Assembly: GCF_052072235.1 (NCBI RefSeq)
Contig: NZ_CM125436.1
Span: 1,110,001 to 1,174,000 of the forward strand
Direction of reading: 5' to 3'
From: Brevibacillus_D fluminis_A
GTDB lineage: Bacteria; Bacillota; Bacilli; Brevibacillales; Brevibacillaceae
DNA length: 64,000 bases
The notes below the pieces were generated by a model. That model did no database searches. It was not told the origin of the DNA and saw only the letters and a program-made list of their open reading frames with translations. Numbering within the stretch: position 1 is the stretch's first letter; each line of letters begins with the position of its first letter. The position numbers were made by a program, and so were the translations under genes. This document shows positions 34,956 to 42,822 of the stretch, piece by piece.

Positions 34956-35615
34956 TCAGTCTTTTCGCACCGACTTGGAACGGGCGCCCACGTGGAACCC
35001 GACCAATGAGAAGACCGACAGCAAGGCGGTGACGACGACGGAGATGATGACGAAATCGGTATTCAACACGCCGCCGAACCAGTCGGCCGGGATGAAGCGA
35101 AACAGGATGAGCAGCATGAACACGTAATTGAGGCTGAGCGGCACGTGAATGATCCGGCCCAGCCAGCGCCGCAAGGAAAAGCCGTACAGCTTGCCGATCA
35201 CGTAGCCGCAGACGAGCCAAAGCAGGCTGTACACCCCGAGAATCTGGTACTTGTGCTCTTGCGCCAACAGCCAAAACTGCTGCTTGGCCGGGGAAGACAA
35301 ATACGCCTGCAAAATGACGATAGCCGAGCCGACCAGGAACAGCAGGACGTTCATCGCAAACAGCCGAACTGCGAGCTGAAGCCGTGTCACATTATGGGTG
35401 CCAGCATATTGATTGGCGATTTCGCGGGGAGAGCCGAGCTGCTTGAACGTTTCGAGCATCGCGTCGCGCTCGGAAAGCCCTTTTGCCTGCTTTCGTTTCA
35501 CCGATTCGCCGATTTGGGAACGAAGCTCCTGCAGGACATGCTCCTTGTTGATTCCGTGGGGCAGCAGCTGCATCACGGTGTACAAATACGCTTCTTCCAT
35601 GAGTCTTGTCTCCAC
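34956..35615 (-). CDS. HAAS-type permease-prefix domain membrane protein
   Basis: 219 residues, GTG start with GGGAGGTG 7 nt before. The N-terminal 70 residues match the HAAS/permease-prefix domain (EHVLQELRSQIGESVKRKQA, GLSERDAMLETFKQLGSPRE, IANQY), followed by four membrane helices. Such proteins usually sit next to a PadR regulator that controls them, but none is adjacent here. Function unknown. Confidence 0.75.
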   Translation of the reverse strand: METRLMEEAYLYTVMQLLPHGINKEHVLQELRSQIGESVKRKQAKGLSERDAMLETFKQLGSPREIANQYAGTHNVTRLQLAVRLFAMNVLLFLVGSAIVILQAYLSSPAKQQFWLLAQEHKYQILGVYSLLWLVCGYVIGKLYGFSLRRWLGRIIHVPLSLNYVFMLLILFRFIPADWFGGVLNTDFVIISVVVTALLSVFSLVGFHVGARSKSVRKD

Positions 35616-35721
35616 ATCGATTCACCTCCCGATTCGATCGGATTCTCCTGTTTTTCGCATGCGCGCGTTTTTGCGGTATCGATTGCTCCGATTCGTTATG
35701 TCCGGTTGGACGTATGGAGCT

Positions 35722-35751
35722 AGTATAGTTCTGTGGGCGCCGGTTTGTCCA
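35722..35751 (-). promoter_or_regulatory. Sigma-A-like promoter of the HAAS gene
   Basis: Minus strand TGGACA (35746-35751), 18-bp spacer, TATACT (35722-35727). Confidence 0.5.
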
Positions 35752-35782
35752 GTGACGCTTTTCTCCTGTTGTCGCGCAAATT

Positions 35783-36559
35783 CTACATCGGCTGGTACCC
35801 TTCCTTGGCATAAACATCGGGGCGGCGATTTTTCAAGTAATCGAGCGCTCCTTTCGTTTGCTCGATTTCATTCAGATCGATGTCCTGCACCGACACTTCT
35901 TCGTTTTGGCTGCAGGCAAAGATAATGTTCCCGGTGGGGCCGATCCATTTGCTGTTGCCGGCAAACAGCTGGTTGTCTTCCAAACCGACCTTGTTGGCGA
36001 CGACGACGAACAGATGGTTCTCCATGGCCCGCCCGCGCAAGTAAAGCGTATCGCGTTCGGCGTCGAGGATGGTGCCGGACGACAAAACAACGAGCAGCTG
36101 CGCACCGCGAATCGCCAAAATGCGGGCGGCCTCGGGAAACTCCATGTCGTGGTTGATCATGATGCCCATGCGGACTTCCGGCAGCTCGAATACAGGCAGC
36201 TCGCGCCCCGGCGAAAATCGGCTCTGCTCGTATTCAAACAGGTGGATCTTGCGGTATGACCCTGCGATGCGGCCGTCTTTGCCGATCAGGACGGCTGCAT
36301 TGTACAGCTGCTCGCCGTCCGATTCGACCATCCCGATGATGACGCCGACGCTATAGTGCTTTGCATGTGCGCATATGTCGGACAGCAGGTCGGCCGAGGG
36401 CATCTGCTCGATGCCGCTCAAAAAGCACTCAGGAAAAACAAGATAATCTGCCTGCAGATTGCACGCGCGCTCGATCATTTCCATCATCCGTTTTTTGTTT
36501 TGCGTCACATCATCCTTGCTGCCTCTGATTTGGGCTATGGCTACACGCAGCGTCCCCAT
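35783..36559 (-). CDS. Nitrilase-superfamily protein lacking the catalytic cysteine
   Basis: 258 residues in the carbon-nitrogen hydrolase fold. Two of the three catalytic residues are present, Glu44 (VFPECFLSG) and Lys104 (SYRKIHLFE), but the nucleophile position is Asn136 in GIMINHDMEFPE, where active members have Cys (the neighbour at 38152 reads GIMSCFDLEFPE). It cannot use the standard thioester chemistry. It follows the sigma-54 activator by 14 bp on the same strand and is surely co-transcribed with it. A sensing or regulatory role, or binding of the same amide or nitrile ligand, is a reasonable guess. Confidence 0.85.
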   Translation of the reverse strand: MGTLRVAIAQIRGSKDDVTQNKKRMMEMIERACNLQADYLVFPECFLSGIEQMPSADLLSDICAHAKHYSVGVIIGMVESDGEQLYNAAVLIGKDGRIAGSYRKIHLFEYEQSRFSPGRELPVFELPEVRMGIMINHDMEFPEAARILAIRGAQLLVVLSSGTILDAERDTLYLRGRAMENHLFVVVANKVGLEDNQLFAGNSKWIGPTGNIIFACSQNEEVSVQDIDLNEIEQTKGALDYLKNRRPDVYAKEGYQPM

Positions 36560-36573
36560 CTCGGTTTTCCCCT

Positions 36574-37881
36574 TTATTCTTCGGTTTCTTGGACAAGATT
36601 GTAGTCCTTCAGCTTTTTGACGATCGTGGATTGGTCGACCTCCAGCACCTTTGCCGCCTTGTAGGTGCTGCCCAGTTGGTTGTAGGCGCGGGTGACGAGT
36701 TCCCGCTCCAGCTGGCGTTTGGCCTGTTTGAGCGGCATGATGCCTTTGATTACCAGCTCAGGTGCATCTGGCGGCTGCGGGGCTGGCGACGTCGCGTCGG
36801 CAAACGTCACGTCCTCCGCCTGATCCGTAACGACGATCCGTTCGACCAGATTTTCCAGCTCGCGGATGTTTCCCGGCCACTGGTGCTGGGTAAAGCGCTG
36901 CACCGTCTCGTCAGAAAGCCGTTTTGCCTTTTTGTATTTCAAATTGAACTTGTTGAGGAAATAGCGGAGCAAAAGCGGGATGTCTTCCTTGCGCTCGCGC
37001 AGCGGCGGGATTTCCAGCGGGACGACGTTCAGGCGGTAAAACAAGTCCTCGCGAAAGCGGTTCTGCTTGATCATGGTCGGAAGGACCTTGTTGGTGGCGG
37101 CGATGACGCGGACGTCGACCTCCACTTTCTTGACGCCGCCGACTCGCCGGAACGTGTTTTCCTGCAGCACTTCCAGCAGCTTGGACTGGGCGTTGTACGG
37201 AAGCTCGGCGATTTCGTCGAGAAACAGCGTGCCGGTGTGGGCTGCTTCAAACAGCCCCGCTTGCCCGCCTTTTTTGCCGCCGGTGAACGAACCGGATTCA
37301 TAGCCGAACAGCTCGGACTCGATCAGGTTTTCCGGCAGGGCGCCACAGTTGACCGTGAGAAACGGCTTGTCCTTGCGCAGGCTCATCTGATGGATCGCCT
37401 TGGCGATCGCGCTTTTGCCGACCCCGGATTCGCCGAGCAAGAGCACGGTCGAATCAACGTGTGTCACCTGCTCGATGATATAGAGAATTTGCTTCATTTT
37501 ATCCGAATGCCACACCAGCTCATGCTGGGGGAGCGGAGGATGATGCTGGCCGCGCACCAGCAGCTCTTTGGAGGAACGGGTCAAATTCGTGAAGCCGAGC
37601 ACGAATTCATATTCCTTTTCATTCACTTTCGTAATCGATAACAGCATTTTTTGCTGGTCATGTGTATACAGAATCTGTTGTTCCAAATCAAGCCGCGGCT
37701 CATCGGTGAACAGCTCGGACCAGCCCAGCTCCGTGATGGAAGCCTGCGAGCGAAAGATGCAAGGCCGTTTGGTCTGGAACACCCGATGAAAGTCGCCGAT
37801 AGCCAGATTGATTTGATAAGTAGAGGATACAAAGAGTAGAAAGCAAACGGCCTCTCTGCTCATCCAATCGTTTTCAGTCAA
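36574..37881 (-). CDS. Sigma-54-dependent transcriptional activator
   Basis: 435 residues; TTG at 37881 is preceded by GAGGAGG, with ATG 37863 as alternative. The N-terminal 110 residues are a sensor domain of unknown ligand. The AAA+ core has Walker A LGESGVGKS, Walker B TLFLDEIAELP, RFREDLFYRLNVVPLEIPPL and a sigma-54 contact loop that reads ESGSFTGGKKGG instead of the usual GAFTGA. The Fis-type C-terminus is QLGSTYKAAKVLEVDQSTIV. It diverges from a perfect -24/-12 promoter at 38093 and very likely activates it. Confidence 0.92.
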   Translation of the reverse strand: MTENDWMSREAVCFLLFVSSTYQINLAIGDFHRVFQTKRPCIFRSQASITELGWSELFTDEPRLDLEQQILYTHDQQKMLLSITKVNEKEYEFVLGFTNLTRSSKELLVRGQHHPPLPQHELVWHSDKMKQILYIIEQVTHVDSTVLLLGESGVGKSAIAKAIHQMSLRKDKPFLTVNCGALPENLIESELFGYESGSFTGGKKGGQAGLFEAAHTGTLFLDEIAELPYNAQSKLLEVLQENTFRRVGGVKKVEVDVRVIAATNKVLPTMIKQNRFREDLFYRLNVVPLEIPPLRERKEDIPLLLRYFLNKFNLKYKKAKRLSDETVQRFTQHQWPGNIRELENLVERIVVTDQAEDVTFADATSPAPQPPDAPELVIKGIMPLKQAKRQLERELVTRAYNQLGSTYKAAKVLEVDQSTIVKKLKDYNLVQETEE

Positions 37882-37903
37882 TGAAAAACGCCTCCTCGAA
37901 GGG

Positions 37904-38030
37904 GATGAAAAAATGCATCCCGATGAAAAATTTCATCATCACTGTGAGTACCTTCCATCCGTTTCCACCGAACCTGTATTCAAAGTCTACTGAACGCAAT
38001 TCAACTCGATCAACGATGAAAAAATTCATT
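37904..38030. promoter_or_regulatory. Three GATGAAAAA-type 16-bp repeats, candidate enhancer sites
   Basis: GATGAAAAAATGCATC (37904-37919), GATGAAAAATTTCATC (37922-37937, inverted repeat with 7-bp arms) and GATGAAAAAATTCATT (38015-38030). They lie about 190 to 65 bp upstream of the sigma-54 promoter, where enhancer sites for such activators are expected. Confidence 0.65.
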
Positions 38031-38092
38031 GGTTTTCGGCGGATGTGAAGCTAAAATACTACATTTTTCTTGAAAAATCAAAGTTTTTGGAA

Positions 38093-38109
38093 TTGGCACA
38101 ACGCTTGCA
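38093..38109 (+). promoter_or_regulatory. Sigma-54 (-24/-12) promoter
   Basis: TTGGCACAACGCTTGCA: GG at -24 and GC at -12 with the canonical 10 nt between. Transcription should start near 38120, so the start codon of the next gene must be downstream of that. Confidence 0.9.
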
Positions 38110-38151
38110 AGTATGAATGGCGAAATCACTTTCAGTGGAAAGGAGAAACCG

Positions 38152-38973
38152 ATGCGATTATCCATTGCCCAGATCGAGACCAAATTGAATCAAAAGTTTT
38201 TCAATCTGGAAAAAATCACGCGCTATGTGCGTGAAGCCCGCAGGCAGCAGTCGGATCTGGTCGTATTTCCCGAACTGTGCCTCACCGGCTACTCGATCGG
38301 TCCCTGGCTTGCAGAAGCGGCGGAGAGTCTGGACGGCCCGTGCATGTGCTATATGAAAGCGCTGTGTCGGGAAGAGGGCATCCATGTGCTCTATTCGTTT
38401 CCCGAACGGGAGCAGGAGCGCTACTTTGTCACGACGGCCTTGATCAATGACCGTGGCGAGGTGCTTGGCATCTACCGCAAAACCCATCTGTTTGATGAGG
38501 AGCGGGTGTTTTTCAGCAGCGGGTCCGAGCTGCCGGTGTTTGAAACCAGGTTCGGCACGATCGGCATCATGAGCTGCTTCGATCTGGAGTTTCCCGAGGT
38601 GGCGCGCATCCTGCGGCTGAAAGGGGCCAGCATGATCCTGATCCCGACGTCCAACATGCAGCCGTACAAGGAATATCAGCTCATCTACACGCAGTGCCGG
38701 GCAATGGAAAACGAGATTCCCGTCGCCTTGTGCAATCGCATCGGATTCGAAGGCGAGATAGCGTTTATCGGGGAAAGCACCTTCGTGGACGGCTACGGTA
38801 AAACGCACGCTTTTCTTTGTGACAAAGAGGAGATCGTCACCTTTCCGGTCCTGCTGTTTCGCGGCACGGACCCCAAGATTCGCCGCATCCTGAACGGGGA
38901 AGCGGGCTTGTTCGAGCAGCTGTTGCATCAAACAAAACGGTCATCAAATCAAACTGCAGGAGGCTTGATGTGA
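38152..38973 (+). CDS. Carbon-nitrogen hydrolase (nitrilase superfamily), active-site complete
   Basis: 273 residues from ATG 38152 (AAAGGAGAAACCG upstream). The longer start at 38113 lies between the promoter and the expected transcription start, so it cannot be used. The Glu-Lys-Cys triad is present: Glu41 (VVFPELCLTG), Lys110 (IYRKTHLFD), Cys142 (GIMSCFDLEFPE). Family members hydrolyse amides such as N-carbamoylputrescine or omega-amides. The aldehyde dehydrogenase and polyamine-binding remnant that follow suggest polyamine or related amine catabolism, but that is inference. Sigma-54 dependent. Confidence 0.9.
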   Translation: MRLSIAQIETKLNQKFFNLEKITRYVREARRQQSDLVVFPELCLTGYSIGPWLAEAAESLDGPCMCYMKALCREEGIHVLYSFPEREQERYFVTTALINDRGEVLGIYRKTHLFDEERVFFSSGSELPVFETRFGTIGIMSCFDLEFPEVARILRLKGASMILIPTSNMQPYKEYQLIYTQCRAMENEIPVALCNRIGFEGEIAFIGESTFVDGYGKTHAFLCDKEEIVTFPVLLFRGTDPKIRRILNGEAGLFEQLLHQTKRSSNQTAGGLM

Positions 38974-38974
38974 A

Positions 38975-40447
38975 ATGTTGGAACTGAACATGTATGTGAA
39001 TGGTGAATGGCAGCAGGCGCAAAGCGGCAAAACCCGCGACGTCATCAATCCGGCGACAGGCGAGGTTATCGCAAAAGCGGCAGAAGGTGACGTAGAGGAT
39101 GCCAGGCGCGCGATTGCGGCCGCGAAGGAAGCTTTTGAGAGCGGCGTATGGTCCGAGCTGCCAGGAGCGGAGCGCGCGCGCGTGCTGTTCAAGATCGCCG
39201 ATCTGATCGAAGCCCGCCATGAAGAGCTGTCCCGCCTGGAAACGATGGACAACGGCAAAACGCTGCGCGAGTCCGGCTTCGATATCGCGGATGCGGCTGC
39301 CTGCTTCCGTTACTATGCTGGTGCGGTAACCAAGCCGCACGGCCAAACCTATGGCGTCGCTGATCCGATGCAGGCGATGGTGGTCCGCGAGCCTGTCGGC
39401 GTATGCGGCTTGATCACGCCGTGGAACTTCCCGATGCTGATGGTGGTGTGGAAAGTGGCTCCTGCTTTGGCTGCGGGCAATACGGTCGTCATCAAGCCAT
39501 CGGAAATTACGCCGATCACCTGCACCAAGCTGGTGGAAATCATCGAGGAAGCAGGCGTGCCAAAAGGCGTCGTCAACCTGGTCATGGGACCTGGCGCGAC
39601 AGTGGGCAACGAGCTGGCAGAAAGCCAGGACGTCGATCTGGTTTCCTTCACAGGCGGAACGACAACCGGCCGCAACATCATGCGTGCGGCTGCGGGCAAC
39701 ATCAAAAAAATCTCCCTGGAGCTGGGCGGCAAATCGCCGAACATCATTTTTGCCGATGCTGATTTCGAGGCAGCTGTCGATTATGCCCTGTTCGGCATCT
39801 ATTGCGGCGCCGGCCAAGTCTGCTCGGCAGGCTCCCGCATCTTGGTGGAAGAGAGCATTTACGACCGATTTGTGGAAGCGTTTGCGGAGCGCGCACAAAA
39901 AATCCGCGTCGGCAACGGGCTTGATGCGCAATCCGAAATGGGCCCTGTGGTCAGCCAAGCCCACATGGAAAAAATCCTCGGCTACATCGAGATCGGCAAG
40001 CAAGAGGGCGCGCGTCTGCTGTTTGGCGGCAACCGCTTGACAGACGAAGCGCATGCGAACGGCTTCTTCGTTGAACCGACCGCTTTCGTCGATGTGAAGC
40101 AAGACATGCGCATCGTGCAGGAAGAGATCTTCGGTCCTGTGTGCGTGATCCAAAAATTCAGGGACGAAGCGCAAGCGATCGAGCTTGCAAACGGCACCGT
40201 CTACGGTCTGGCCGGCGGCGTGTTCACACAGGACGGCGCCAAAGCGATGCGCGTGATCAAAAAGCTGCGCGCCGGGATCACGTGGATCAACGCCTACCAT
40301 CCAACCTACAACGAAGCGCCGTGGGGCGGCTACAAGCAAAGCGGAATCGGTCGCGGGCTGGGCACATACGGTCTGGACGAGTTCATGGAGATCAAACAGA
40401 TCAACATCAACCTGCAAGTGGGCCCAGTAGGCTGGTTTGAAGGATAA
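38975..40447 (+). CDS. NAD(P)-dependent aldehyde dehydrogenase
   Basis: 490 residues, 1 nt after the nitrilase stop, with GGAGG upstream. The ALDH superfamily signature is complete: TPWNFPMLM, FTGGTTTGRNI, general base Glu249 in LELGGKSPN, nucleophile Cys283 in GAGQVCSAGSR, and EEIFGPV. Closest in style to betaine-aldehyde or gamma-aminobutyraldehyde dehydrogenases. In an operon with an amidohydrolase and a polyamine-type binding protein, oxidation of an aminoaldehyde is plausible. Confidence 0.93.
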   Translation: MLELNMYVNGEWQQAQSGKTRDVINPATGEVIAKAAEGDVEDARRAIAAAKEAFESGVWSELPGAERARVLFKIADLIEARHEELSRLETMDNGKTLRESGFDIADAAACFRYYAGAVTKPHGQTYGVADPMQAMVVREPVGVCGLITPWNFPMLMVVWKVAPALAAGNTVVIKPSEITPITCTKLVEIIEEAGVPKGVVNLVMGPGATVGNELAESQDVDLVSFTGGTTTGRNIMRAAAGNIKKISLELGGKSPNIIFADADFEAAVDYALFGIYCGAGQVCSAGSRILVEESIYDRFVEAFAERAQKIRVGNGLDAQSEMGPVVSQAHMEKILGYIEIGKQEGARLLFGGNRLTDEAHANGFFVEPTAFVDVKQDMRIVQEEIFGPVCVIQKFRDEAQAIELANGTVYGLAGGVFTQDGAKAMRVIKKLRAGITWINAYHPTYNEAPWGGYKQSGIGRGLGTYGLDEFMEIKQININLQVGPVGWFEG

Positions 40448-40539
40448 GAGAGCGAGACAGACATCAGTTACCAGATAGAGAGAAAGCCGAGAAGGCGGAA
40501 ATAGAGGCGGATCAGCGTAACCGATAAGGGAGCGTTCAC

Positions 40540-40800
40540 ATGAAAGCACAGCGCAAGTGGGGGATTGGCCTGCTTGGCTGGGAAGGTTATGCTGATCCGT
40601 CCTTCATCAAAGATTTTGAAGCGAAATACAACGTCGAAGTCAGCGCCACGTATGCCGGTTCCACCGATGAAATCATCGCGAAAACAAAAGGCGGCGGGGG
40701 CTCGGTTTACGATCGGATCATCGTGTCGAGCGATGTGGCGAAGGCGCTGAACCCAGCAACCTGCTCGACACGCCAGGCGAGCCTGGCGCGATCGCGCGGG
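40540..40800 (+). pseudogene. Truncated spermidine/putrescine-type substrate-binding protein
   Basis: ATG 40540 follows GGGAG. About 71 residues match the start of PotD-like binding proteins (LLGWEGYADPSFIKDFEAKY, YAGSTDEIIAKTKGGGGSVY), without a signal peptide. Past 40755 the frame becomes unrelated; a shifted frame would give NLLDTPGEPGAIAREG, so a frameshift plus a large deletion is likely. About three quarters of the protein and the rest of any ABC operon are missing. A short CGCCAGG/CCTGGCG hairpin lies in the broken end. Confidence 0.75.
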
Positions 40801-40841
40801 AGGGAGTGCATGGGGATTGCTGCCTGCATAGCGTCGCGAGT

Positions 40842-40885
40842 AAAAAACAGTGCCCATTCGGTAGGAGAAGGGGGCACTGTTTTTT
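40842..40885 (+). terminator. Terminator of the sigma-54 operon
   Basis: AAAAACAGTGCCC pairs with GGGCACTGTTTTT. Confidence 0.9.
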
Positions 40886-41074
40886 AGCGTGCGGTTGGGT
40901 ACATACATTTGACGCTTGATCTGCTGCGGGTCGTACGGCCATTTCATGGGGTCGCGAAAGAAAAAAGGAACCGGTAGGCTCCTTTTGGTTACATACAGTG
41001 TACAAGATTGGGAAAAGAGACGTTAGGCGGGTGCCAATGTTGGTTCTGCTGTTGCAGCAGCTTCCGCCTCGCCT

Positions 41075-41290
41075 TATTGCGGGTTTCGAGCATTCCAGTC
41101 ATCTCTCATCTTGATGGCCTTCTTGATTTCTTTGGGTGGCGTTTTTTTCGTCTCTTTTCTAAAGTGGTTTAAGAGAACAAACTTTCCACCTTTGACTTGG
41201 AAGAACATCACTCGATGATCATCCGGGCGGAGTTCCTATACCATATTCGGCATAAAACGTACAACTTGTTTCACCGGCTAATCCCAATCG
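41075..41290 (-). pseudogene. Remnant of a HigB/Gp49-like RelE-type toxin
   Basis: The minus strand reads KQVVRFMPNMV, stop, ELRPDDHRVMFFQVKGGKFV, LLNHFRKETKKTPPKEIKKA, IKMRDDWNARNPQ and stop at 41075. The string LRPDDHRVMFFQ...FVLLNHFRKETKKTP is the hallmark of Gp49/HigB-type mRNA interferases. The N-terminal third is degraded and no antitoxin gene is seen. The flanking DNA to 41673 holds only a 9-bp hairpin (ATGTGCCGA/TCGGCACAT, 41386-41407) and nothing else I can call. Confidence 0.6.
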
Positions 41291-41673
41291 AAAAGCACAT
41301 TCTTGGAGAAAGCGCCCTTGTCGCCGCGGGATCAAGCTATCAGCCCAGCTACCATTCTGCAGCGTAGGTGAATCGTTGGGTGAAGATGTGCCGATTTTTC
41401 GGCACATTCGACCATCGAGTATTTTTTTCTGTGCTGACGATGCGTTGGTTATGGACGTTTGTTTTTGCTCGAAACGCGCGAATGGAGAGGAAGGTCGTAT
41501 TTTCTCGCACAAAAGAGGGAGGACATGGGTGAAAAGAACCGGCAATCACGGCACTCTGGCTTTTCGTCATGAACAAAATCCCCTAGCTTGCCAGCCATTA
41601 TCTTTCCTATGATGGGGATGCGTTTTGCATAGGCGCGGGAGACATCTGATTACGGAGAAGAGGGTGAGTCGGA

Positions 41674-42300
41674 TTGGAGCTTCATTTAAACGCAAATGAG
41701 TATGAAACAGACGTCCAGCCGGATGAGCGCCTCTCGCAGCGAAGCATCCGGCTGCTGCAGGAGCTGAAACAATGGGATCACGACACATACATGCATTCCC
41801 ATCAGGTTGCATGCTATGCCGTCGAGCTGGGAAAAGCGTGGGGGGCAAACGAGCGGACGCTCGCTGATCTGTATGTCGCCGGATGGTTGCATGATCTCGG
41901 AAAGTTACGCATCCCGGTGGAAATTTTGCAAAAGACGACGAAGCTTGCGGACAGCGAATTCGCCGCCATCAAGCTGCACCCGATCCACTCCGCCGCCCTG
42001 ATCCATCAGGAAGGCTACTCGCCGCACGTGCTGGAAGGAATCTTGACCCATCACGAGCGAATGGATGGCAAAGGATACCCGTTCGCCTTGCCCAATTCCG
42101 ACATCCGGCTGATCGGGCGGATCTTGCAAGTCGTCGACGCTTTTTCGGCTATGACCACGAACCGCGCCTATCGCGAAAGCATGACGGTCGACAGGGCTGT
42201 CCAACAGCTTTATTTGCACGCACATACCCAGTTTGATCCCGCATTGGTAACGATGTTTTGCGAGAGGGTGCTGAATTATGGCAAAATGCAGCCTGGTTGA
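41674..42300 (+). CDS. HD-GYP domain protein (predicted cyclic-di-GMP phosphodiesterase)
   Basis: 208 residues; TTG start with GAGGGTGA 6 nt upstream. A stand-alone HD-GYP domain with its motifs: HSHQVACYA, AGWLHDLGKLRIP (HD), HPIHSAALI, HHERMDGKGYP (GYP) and DAFSAMTTNRAY. There is no sensor domain fused. HD-GYP enzymes degrade cyclic-di-GMP to GMP. No neighbour suggests a dedicated partner. Confidence 0.88.
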   Translation: MELHLNANEYETDVQPDERLSQRSIRLLQELKQWDHDTYMHSHQVACYAVELGKAWGANERTLADLYVAGWLHDLGKLRIPVEILQKTTKLADSEFAAIKLHPIHSAALIHQEGYSPHVLEGILTHHERMDGKGYPFALPNSDIRLIGRILQVVDAFSAMTTNRAYRESMTVDRAVQQLYLHAHTQFDPALVTMFCERVLNYGKMQPG

Positions 42301-42363
42301 AGATGTTTGCACGATCGTCCGGATGGTCGCATGGCTGTGGACGGGGAACAACAAAATCCTGCC

Positions 42364-42600
42364 TCACAGCATCCTGGGGCCGTTGATGCGGCTTGAGAGC
42401 AACTGCTCGATCAGCGCGTGGGAAGGGAGCACGAGATCGGCGCGGATGCTGCACGATTCCGGCGTTTGCGCGGAAGCGGCGGCGGATGACAAGGTGCCGG
42501 AGGCCTGAAGGAGCTGTCCGGCTTCATGCTGCGCCAATATCGGCAGGTACACCTTTTGGGCAGTATCGCCAAGCCCGATCAATCCGATGCGTTTTTTCAT
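42364..42600 (-). pseudogene. N-terminal remnant of a Gfo/Idh/MocA oxidoreductase
   Basis: ATG 42600 with GAGGGGATCTT upstream begins MKKRIGLIGLGDTAQKVYLP, a Rossmann GxGxxA start typical of the family, but after about 26 residues the sequence no longer fits and ends at 78 codons. Most of a roughly 300-residue enzyme is missing. Confidence 0.6.
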
Positions 42601-42742
42601 AAGATCCCCTCTTTTCCTCGCATGTCCGTTCGATTTTCTTGCGTTCACCTGGGTGAAGCGATTCCTCTCCAGTCTACCTGCATCCGTCCGTGGTGTATAC
42701 CCGTCACATTCGTCGAATCGCCGGAACAATCCAGATCGTTTC

Positions 42743-42786
42743 TTGACTTTTCTTCCTGTCCTCTCGATAATACCCTTAGGGGTATT
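42743..42786 (+). promoter_or_regulatory. Promoter with CsoR/CstR-type operator before the CoA-disulfide reductase gene
   Basis: TTGACT (42743-42748), 17-bp spacer, GATAAT (42766-42771). AATACCC-TTAG-GGGTATT (42769-42786) overlaps the -10; such ACCC/GGGT palindromes are the known operators of CsoR and CstR repressors, and a CsoR-family gene follows the reductase. Confidence 0.75.
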
Positions 42787-42822
42787 TGAATAGAGCAGAG
42801 AATCGAAGAGGGGGAGAACCGG

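Noticed and set aside
38113..38151. ATG 38113 as start of the nitrilase gene
   Set aside because: It lies upstream of the transcription start expected from the sigma-54 promoter.
38837..40549. A 570-codon open frame antisense to the aldehyde dehydrogenase
   Set aside because: It mirrors the coding strand of a clear ALDH gene; composition explains the lack of stops.
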